From positions 952,276-1,016,275 of the forward strand of contig CABFPE010000166.1 in NCBI GenBank assembly GCA_900660155.1: a stretch of 64,000 nucleotides of DNA, given 5' to 3'. Each line of letters starts with the position of its first letter. Within the stretch, counting starts at the first letter, position 1. Both the position numbers and the translations under genes were made by a program. Shown in pieces: positions 58,020-64,000 of this stretch. The notes below the pieces were generated by a model, which did no database searches, was not told the origin of the DNA, and worked only from the letters and a program-made list of their open reading frames with translations. Origin of the DNA: Hofstenia miamia. Its lineage: Eukaryota > Xenacoelomorpha > Acoela > Hofsteniidae.

Positions 58020-59565
58020 TTTAACCTTGCAATGCTGCTGTTGTCTGTTCTCACTCTAAATGTTTGACCTATTAAGAAGTAGCAAAACTTCTTTATGGTC
58101 ACTACTAGTATGAGCATTTTGAGTTTGGTTGAAGAGTAGTTCTCCTTGCTTTGTTAGAGTTTTCTGCTAAGAAATTGTATTAGTACCCTTTGCTGACTTT
58201 GATCTGGCCTAAACATGCTGTGGCATAATCCATATGTGGTTAATTAAACTAAGGACACAAATAAGACTAACAGTATAATAATTTGATTAAAATGTAAACA
58301 CCTTGTTATTATCATTTGATTACTTCATACAATTTTATAGTGTAGTTTTGATATTAGTTATATTGTCTAACAGTTTGACAAAATATTAAAAGACGAACTT
58401 GCATGAGCTAATTAATACTGATGCTGCACAAAAATTGGCAGACAAAGAAAAAGAGGGAAAACTGTCAATAATGTTAAAGAACAGGTACTTGCTGATTGGT
58501 TAATTGTTTACAAAAATTTAGTATAAATACACAGTAATGGTTGTGATTGTGATGAACAAATTTTACTGGATTTACTCTGTTATTTTTGTTCAGGTTATTT
58601 AATTATATTAATGGAAAGCTAAATGTTCAAGCATGAGAGTAGTCTGCAGGTGCTCCCCAGATCCAACTAAAGGTATTTCAGAACAGATGCACTATCTAGC
58701 CTTTCAATAGTGTGGTGCAGCCAGCAGCCTGAACATCTGACATGCTCTTAGGTTAGGGTTATGATTAGGGGTTTATCTGTTGTAGCTTTCCCCTTGATTC
58801 ATTCACAAATAAGACATATCTCTGAATAACTCAACATAGGCTAACCCTTTTTAGATCCAAATCTTTCTTTTCCTAATAATACAACTTATTATACATATGA
58901 GGTGCCTATGAGCCCTCATCACCACCAGTCAGCCTACATTATTAATAGTATTACTGTATTAAATTGTATCTCAACTGACTGACCATTGACCATTTCATGT
59001 TTTCTGCCAGCAGCATTGATTACTCACATGTATTCTAGGCCTCCATGTGTGTTTATAAATGTAGGGATATTATATGTAAGGAATTGTAATATGCTAAAGC
59101 ATCCTGGGTGTGCTATCATTTCTTATTTGCTTAATGACAATAACAAGGGTAATCAATGCAATAAATTACCAGGTTACAAAACACAAATTCACTGAGAACA
59201 CTGTCCACACACTGTGAGTCACATTGGCAAATTCTGAGGTTTCCCCAAAGAACAGAGCAGTTGCTAAGTTTTCCAATTTTGGAATTCTTTTCTCTTGCAT
59301 GGTTCTGCATCAGGTCTTGACCCTGTAACATCACATACTCCCAAACTAAATAGAATGTCATAGTTAATAATAATAGTATGATATGATAAAGAGTGATTAT
59401 GGAATCCCTCACCCATTTGACATAAAGGAAATTACAAATGTCACAGCAATTATAACTATTTTGCTCAAATTAAGGGTTGACAAGATTCTACAATGCGCCT
59501 ATTGCAATGTTACTAGCATCACAGTCTAGTATATATTCTTTATCATAGTTAGGTGTGTTTTGAGA
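58020..59565 (-). pseudogene. RNase H remnant, split by a solo LTR
   Basis: On the minus strand LDCDASNIAIGAL (about 59560-59500) is the start of a Ty3/Gypsy RNase H (first catalytic Asp). After the LTR at 58219-59492, VLIQFLSRKL and NYSSTKLKMLILVVTIKKF and FRVRTDNSSIARL (second acidic site T-D-N) continue the domain. Confidence 0.7.
58219..59492 (+). mobile_element. Solo LTR of family A in RNase H
   Basis: Starts TGTGGCATAATCC and ends TTGACAAGATTCTACA. Both flanks carry ATGC (58215-58218 and 59493-59496), a 4-bp target duplication as for Ty3/Gypsy. 1274 bp, collinear with the LTR at 17466-18731, with TATA box TATAAATAC near 58523. Intact ends and duplication indicate insertion followed by LTR-LTR recombination. 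Confidence 0.85.
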
Positions 59566-59599
59566 TGGTAATTTTGCCAGATCATTTTCTACATTATCT

Positions 59600-60070
59600 T
59601 GTTGTTCTTGCTCTTTCCATGGTCATTTCAATATTGTATAAAATAGTTAGCATTCTGTCTAACTTTTCAATGTGCTACTGCACTGTATCACTTGCTATTA
59701 GTATGTCATCAATGTATAATGCATACTCCATCTTCTATTTCTCATTTATGGTGTTTCAGAACTTTTGTAGCATACAGCTGAAAAGTTGTAGGCACATTAC
59801 ATAGTCTGTATGCCATGTACATCCACTCAAATAGGCTGCATGTTGTTATAAATGCTTTTTTCTTGATGTCCTCTGGCCCCATTTGTACTTGCCAGTAGGC
59901 CTTGCAGAGGTCTATGCATGTATAATATTTATGTTTGCTGGCTATATATATTATATCATCTATTCTTGGGAGTGGGTATGTGTCCTTCTTTGTGATCTCA
60001 TTTAGTATGCAAAAATTGATGCATAACCTGTATTTCTTGCCTTGTTTTACAACACTGTTGGTGCAGCATA
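59600..60070 (-). pseudogene. Ty3/Gypsy reverse transcriptase remnant
   Basis: The minus strand gives YRLCINFCILNEITKKDTYP then LPRIDDI (domains 1-2), YYTCIDLCKAYWQVQM (first catalytic Asp), FEWMYMAYRLCNVPTTFQ and a Y-I-D-D-I-L-I-A-S motif (about 59705), all in the usual order and spacing for Ty3/Gypsy. Broken. Confidence 0.8.
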
Positions 60071-60665
60071 GGGGCTCTCACTTGGTCTATAATCTTGTTA
60101 TCAATCAATTAGTTCAGAATTTGGTTATAGTTTCCTTTAATTGCTCTGGCACTCTCAAGTATGGTAGTCATATTGGCTCTTCTGTTGGTTTGACAATTTT
60201 ATGAGTTTCTCCTACAGCTTTTCTAACAATAATTTCTGTGAACTTAAAGATTTTCACATGTTTCCTCAATGTGTTGGCTAATTACTGTTTATTGAGTTTG
60301 CTTATATGTTGGTATTCCCCATTGTTTATCTCTGGGATCTTGTAGCTTTCTTTGTCTTTTTAGTCAATTATGTTGATCATTTTTTCAATAGTTTGTTTTT
60401 CAGATCTTATTCTTTTTCCATATATTGTGACATTTTCTCTTTTTGCATTCACCATCCTGTTTGTTGTGTTCAAATAGGATTTGTGCCTTTGCCTTATTTG
60501 ATAGTGCACAAACTTGATGGTAGTGATAGTTTTTTAGTGTTGATGCCCATTTGCTGTTTCAATATTGTAGATTTTCCAGTTGTTAAACTGAAGTTTGACA
60601 TCTTCAGTTAGTTTGAATTGTATCATTTTGTTATCACATTCTTCATCTTGTATCATGGTTATCTC

Positions 60666-62300
60666 TTATTCTACTTTTATTGTTTTTGTTGTGTAATCAA
60701 TGATACACCTGTTTTTTGTAAGGAAATCATTTCCTAAAATCATTTTGTACAGCAGGGGGTTCCTTTCAGTGTCTATCACAATGAACATTTGGTGGAATGT
60801 CATGTTTGCAATCCTGATTGGTATGTTTTCAAGTATTGATTGTAGCATAATCCAAACAAAAGACAAAAACTACAAAGAAGGGAACAAGATCAAATTATAG
60901 ATTAATTGATTTTATTAATTTTGTATTTTCTTGAATTAGCATGAAACCAAGTCATGTAATTTGAATTTTTAATTAGTTTTTGTAAAATAATTACTCATCA
61001 CCTTAACTTTTGACAAATCACATGTGGACAATAAAGCTCCACATCAATTTTGCTATTGCCATATTAACACAGAAATTTCTGCAATTAGCAACACAAAATG
61101 GTGACAGGTACTTGTTTGTTGATAAATATGTTTATTAAAATTTAATATAAATATGCAACATGAAGAGAGAAATGTTGATGGAGAATAAACTCCTTATTAC
61201 TCATTTATTTTTATTTGGTTTGTTTATTTACATGAATGTGCAGCTAGGCATTTCATGCTTGTAGTGATCAAAAGGCTGTTGAGAGGGTGTAAAATGGTTC
61301 TTGACTAGATCAATACAATGCATTTAAGTTATAGATAAGTGTAAGGGCTTTTTACTTATTGCCTAGCTGGCTATTGATTGCATTTGTTGCTGCATATAGT
61401 AACAAATTCAAAATAAGGTGAGATGACCAACCCTAGGTCTGTTAACTGTTATCTATCTTATTTTAGATCCAAATCATTAACTGTATTAGACCCATAATGA
61501 CTGAAAATGACCTTGTATTTATTAAAGTTATCCCATCTCATGTTTTTACTGTAGGTTAGGAAGCTGCTATTAGTTGTAGATAGTTTTTAACGCCTTTTTG
61601 TTTTGTTGCAGCTAGTGTCTGTCATTTCTGATTAGAACTCATTATTCTTATATGTAAGGTAGGGAACTGCTGCATTATTTATTTACTAGACCTTTCCATC
61701 AGCAGTTAGTGCCAATGAAAGGTTGCATTGCTATACTATTAAAGTTACACACAATGAGAATGAGCTATTAAGTCAAATAGTGTCTGCACTTTCTTTATTA
61801 TCACATAGTTAGGGTACACATAATAAAAATAGTTCTGTGAGAATGAGCTGAGTTGATCAATGGATGGAACTTTACTCTGTTGCAGTTGGGCAGATGACTT
61901 CTTGGTGATCAGATACTGCTTCAGGCAGTGAGCCCATTGTTAACTGGAGTCTCCCTCCTACAGCTGCCTAAATTGTGGCTGTTACATGTTACTCTCATAT
62001 TACATGGATACTAAATATAGTTTTGTGTGGACAATTAGAAAATGTGTACATGTGACAATGAAAGTTAAACTAGATAGACATTACCCTGCTTGAAAGTAAC
62101 TGTAGTTCAGTACCTCTAAATATTACAGAATTAATACACATCTTGGCCTGGGTGATGATGTAGTTGCCTGGGGCAATGATTAGTCTATGTTTCCTGTCTT
62201 CTAGTTGTTTTCTTGTAAATCCAATTTTTGTCACATGTTTGTCTGTAATTACAGAAATTATTGCTCCTGCATCTATGGTTGCTGTGACCATTATACTGTT
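60666..62300 (-). pseudogene. Aspartic protease remnant in two blocks
   Basis: Block 1 (62291-62090) has ATIDAGAIISVITDKHV, with the D-A-G-A catalytic site. Block 2 (60866-60666) has PIRIANMTFHQMFIVI and YKMILGNDFLTKNRCIIDY, the I-L-G-x-D-F-L end of retroelement proteases. About 1.2 kb lies between them, mostly the LTR-like block. Confidence 0.7.
61023..62034 (+). repeat. LTR-like insertion inside the protease region
   Basis: Begins TGTGGACAATAAAGC like other family A LTRs. It has a TATA-like TTTAATATAAATATGC at about 61141 and TTATATGTAAGGTAGGG near 61650, recalling the 17.5 and 58.2 kb LTRs. TGTGGACAAT recurs at 62025-62034. The exact right border and target duplication are unresolved. Confidence 0.45.
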
Positions 62301-62479
62301 AACTAAAATTGTAATTGTATTAGTTTTTAGTAAATTGGTTATGATTTTTACAAGGCAGCTCTCTTAGTAGTTTAAATCTTCAATTTGTTCATTTTCCTCC
62401 TCTTCAGTGAAGCTTCCTTTGTTTTCAGTTAAGTCTTCTTCAAAGTTGATCTCTTCACTCTCAATTATGTTAATTTGTT

Positions 62480-62706
62480 TTCTACAATCTTTTTGAGATT
62501 CCCTTTGTTTCTGCAGTTATGGCATTTTAGATCTCTTCTTCTAATTTTCTTCACTGTTCTGTCTTTTAGTCTTACTCTAATTTATCCTGGCATTTTTTTT
62601 CCATTGATATTTGTATCACCAGTCCTTTCCTTATCATTCAATCTAGTGAGTTTTCTGCATTGCACTTATTCTCAAATTGTTGTTTCAGTGGTTCAGGTAG
62701 TCCCAG
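62480..62706 (-). pseudogene. gag C-terminus with zinc knuckle
   Basis: The minus strand reads ILGLPEPLKQQFENKCNAEN near 62700, then KCHNCRNKGNLKK near 62530, a CCHC-type nucleic-acid-binding knuckle expected at the end of Gypsy gag. An acidic stretch leads to the protease. Confidence 0.6.
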
Positions 62707-64000
62707 AATGAGAATTAGTGCAAAGAAAATTGCTTCAGTTTACAAAAAGAAATGAAATCAAAGAAGAGGGAAACAAACATAAGTACTACCTTACTTAAGT
62801 ACACCAAAAAGTAGAAAGGAACCAGGAAAGGATTACTCAAAGCTAAATACAATAATGGTATATTCCAGGAAGAAGATGAGAAGCAAAGCAAACACTCAAA
62901 AACCCCCAATCAAAAAAAACCCTGGCAATGCAAGATGTGACAATGTCCCCTGAAAGTGAACCATCTCTGACAGAACTAGTGCTACAGCCAGCACAACTAA
63001 GCAGTGAACTCACAATAGTTCAGTTGACAGAAATAATTGAAAAAAATAATAAAGAAAGATAGGAGTTAACAATATGTATAGAACAGTTAGCACAAAGAAT
63101 GTTTGAAGTAGAGGTAGCAAATACCACAAAAGAGAAATGTATTGACAAAATCATAGAAGACATGAGTATATAATTGATAGAGCAATGAAACTTGTTTCAA
63201 AAACAGATAGAGAAACTAACCAAAGGGAACAAAGAAATTAAAGTTCAGAGTGAAAGGTTACAACAACTGATGAGTGAGTTACATGAGGAAAATGTAAACC
63301 TTAGAGAAGAGAACATGACCAAACAGATAGAAATCAATAACTTAAAAGACAAGATATGGTTAATGGTACCAAATAATGAAGAAAAAAGAAACAAATCATC
63401 AAAACAATAGAAAATACTATAATTGAAAAGCCTTAAAAGCTAGACAAGGCCATACCTTATAGAGATATGCTGATGAGCATGTACAAACAAAGTCAAACTG
63501 AAGAGGAATTCGTTGAAAAATTAGTAACAAACAAGTGCAAGAAAATTGTATAAAACCAATAGAGAAAAAGCAACATTTGAAAATATGATACTAGCAGAAG
63601 ATGAGGATAAAGACACATCAGTATGTAAAGCAATACTGCCTAAGTTCACAGGGAGAGTTGACAATTACTCACCAACATTCAATAAATGGCTACAAATTTT
63701 CAAAATGAGTATGAGGAAAGTGACACAATAATAAGCAGCAACAAGGTTTCCATTATATCTAAGCAGAGTGGCCTACCAACATTATTTAGTGTTAGATATA
63801 CAGATGAAAACTAATTACAAAAAATTGATAGGAGAGTACCAACAATACTACAGTGACAAAAGTTTCAAGAGTCAATACCAAATGTTGTTAAATGGAATGA
63901 GGATGAATAACAGAGATGACTTAAGAAATTATATGTCACAAGTAGAAAGGTTACTAAAACTCAGTTCAAGAGAACAAACATATTCAAAATATGATTTATT
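62707..64000 (+). mobile_element. Leader and gag of a + strand family A element, running off the window
   Basis: The start (GAGAATTAGTGCAAAGAAAA) matches the leader at about 19513-19540 and stays collinear through the gag start. Further gag-like segments are a coiled coil at 63192-63410 (SERLQQLMSELHEENVNLRE) and the core phrase KFTGRVDNYSPTFNKWLQIF at about 63635. Then follows FPLYLSRVAYQHYL near 63750. No LTR lies upstream in this orientation. Broken in several places; the right end is beyond 64000. Confidence 0.7.

Larger units (their letters stand above)
54600..62706 (-). mobile_element. Ty3/Gypsy-like element (family A), minus strand, with nested LTRs
   Basis: Read on the minus strand from 62.7 kb down: end of gag with a CCHC zinc knuckle, aspartic protease, reverse transcriptase, RNase H, start of integrase, unassigned sequence, polypurine tract, 3' LTR. 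Two later LTR insertions interrupt it, one in the protease region and one in RNase H. The 5' LTR and most of gag are missing because at about 62706 it abuts a + strand copy of the same family. All reading frames are broken, many times over. The internal nesting shows it is older than the 58 kb solo LTR. Confidence 0.8.

Noticed and set aside
1-64000. CRISPR arrays, rRNA genes, tRNA genes
   Set aside because: No regularly spaced short repeats with unique spacers, no rRNA-like conserved blocks and no convincing tRNA cloverleaf were found by eye; a tRNA scan could still find one.

Overview
The window reads as nuclear DNA of an AT-rich invertebrate animal. The evidence is a spliced rhodopsin-type receptor gene with matching intron phase, a long C2H2 zinc-finger exon, many (TA)n microsatellites, and a mix of Tc1/mariner, hAT-type, Penelope-like, LINE, LTR and Polinton elements. 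I cannot name the phylum. No bacterial operons, CRISPR arrays or rRNA genes were seen. Host coding sequence is sparse and most recognisable sequence is mobile-element debris.

Layout. 0.3-0.5 kb holds a cluster of CATG-centred palindromes. 0.65-2.64 kb is a broken Tc1 element opened by about 1 kb carrying two MITE-like inserts. 2.87-2.95 kb is a scrap of Penelope endonuclease. 3.2-4.7 kb is an open exon with 16 near-identical C2H2 fingers. 5.96-6.3 kb is a 72-bp minisatellite. 6.5-12.5 kb is a fossil Polinton/Maverick on the + strand in the order packaging ATPase, unknown ORF, integrase, minor capsid (PX), major capsid, adenain-like protease; an LTR is nested in the PX region. 13.9-14.35 kb holds a 71-bp tandem repeat followed by a CCAAT-box-rich block. 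14.7 kb is a clean 233-bp mariner-type MITE and 15.8-16.1 kb a Tc1 3' half.

17.5-19.95 kb is the 5' end of a Ty3/Gypsy-like element (LTR, tRNA-Arg-type primer site, gag start). It contains a 682-bp direct duplication around a single N that is probably an assembly join. 20.7-21.2 kb is a LINE 3' fragment. 22.4 kb is a compound palindromic element. 25.5-27.2 kb holds the last two exons of a peptide-type GPCR on the minus strand. 28-47 kb is mostly unassigned AT-rich DNA with microsatellites, transposase remnants at 29.5, 35.5 and 44.3 kb, two copies of a hAT-type MITE (38.5 and 40.6 kb) and a few weak candidate exons.

47.0-48.3 kb is a nearly full-length Tc1 copy sitting in a (TA)n run. 48.5-50.2 kb is a pair of Penelope-like fragments that each carry an inverted piece of their own 3' end, with a degenerate hammerhead-ribozyme-like fold between them. 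51.0-51.9 kb is a remnant of an invertebrate repeat-encoded protein, 52.0-52.9 kb a foldback element, and 53.1-54.0 kb another Tc1. 54.6-62.7 kb is a minus-strand Ty3/Gypsy element with its 3' LTR, polypurine tract, RT, RNase H and protease, interrupted by a solo LTR of its own family (with 4-bp target duplication) and by a second LTR-like block. At about 62.7 kb it meets, head to head, the + strand leader and gag of the same family, which runs off the window end.

The genes do not form one pathway. The best host genes are the zinc-finger exon and the GPCR. The elements show repeated nesting and several non-autonomous families mobilised in trans.
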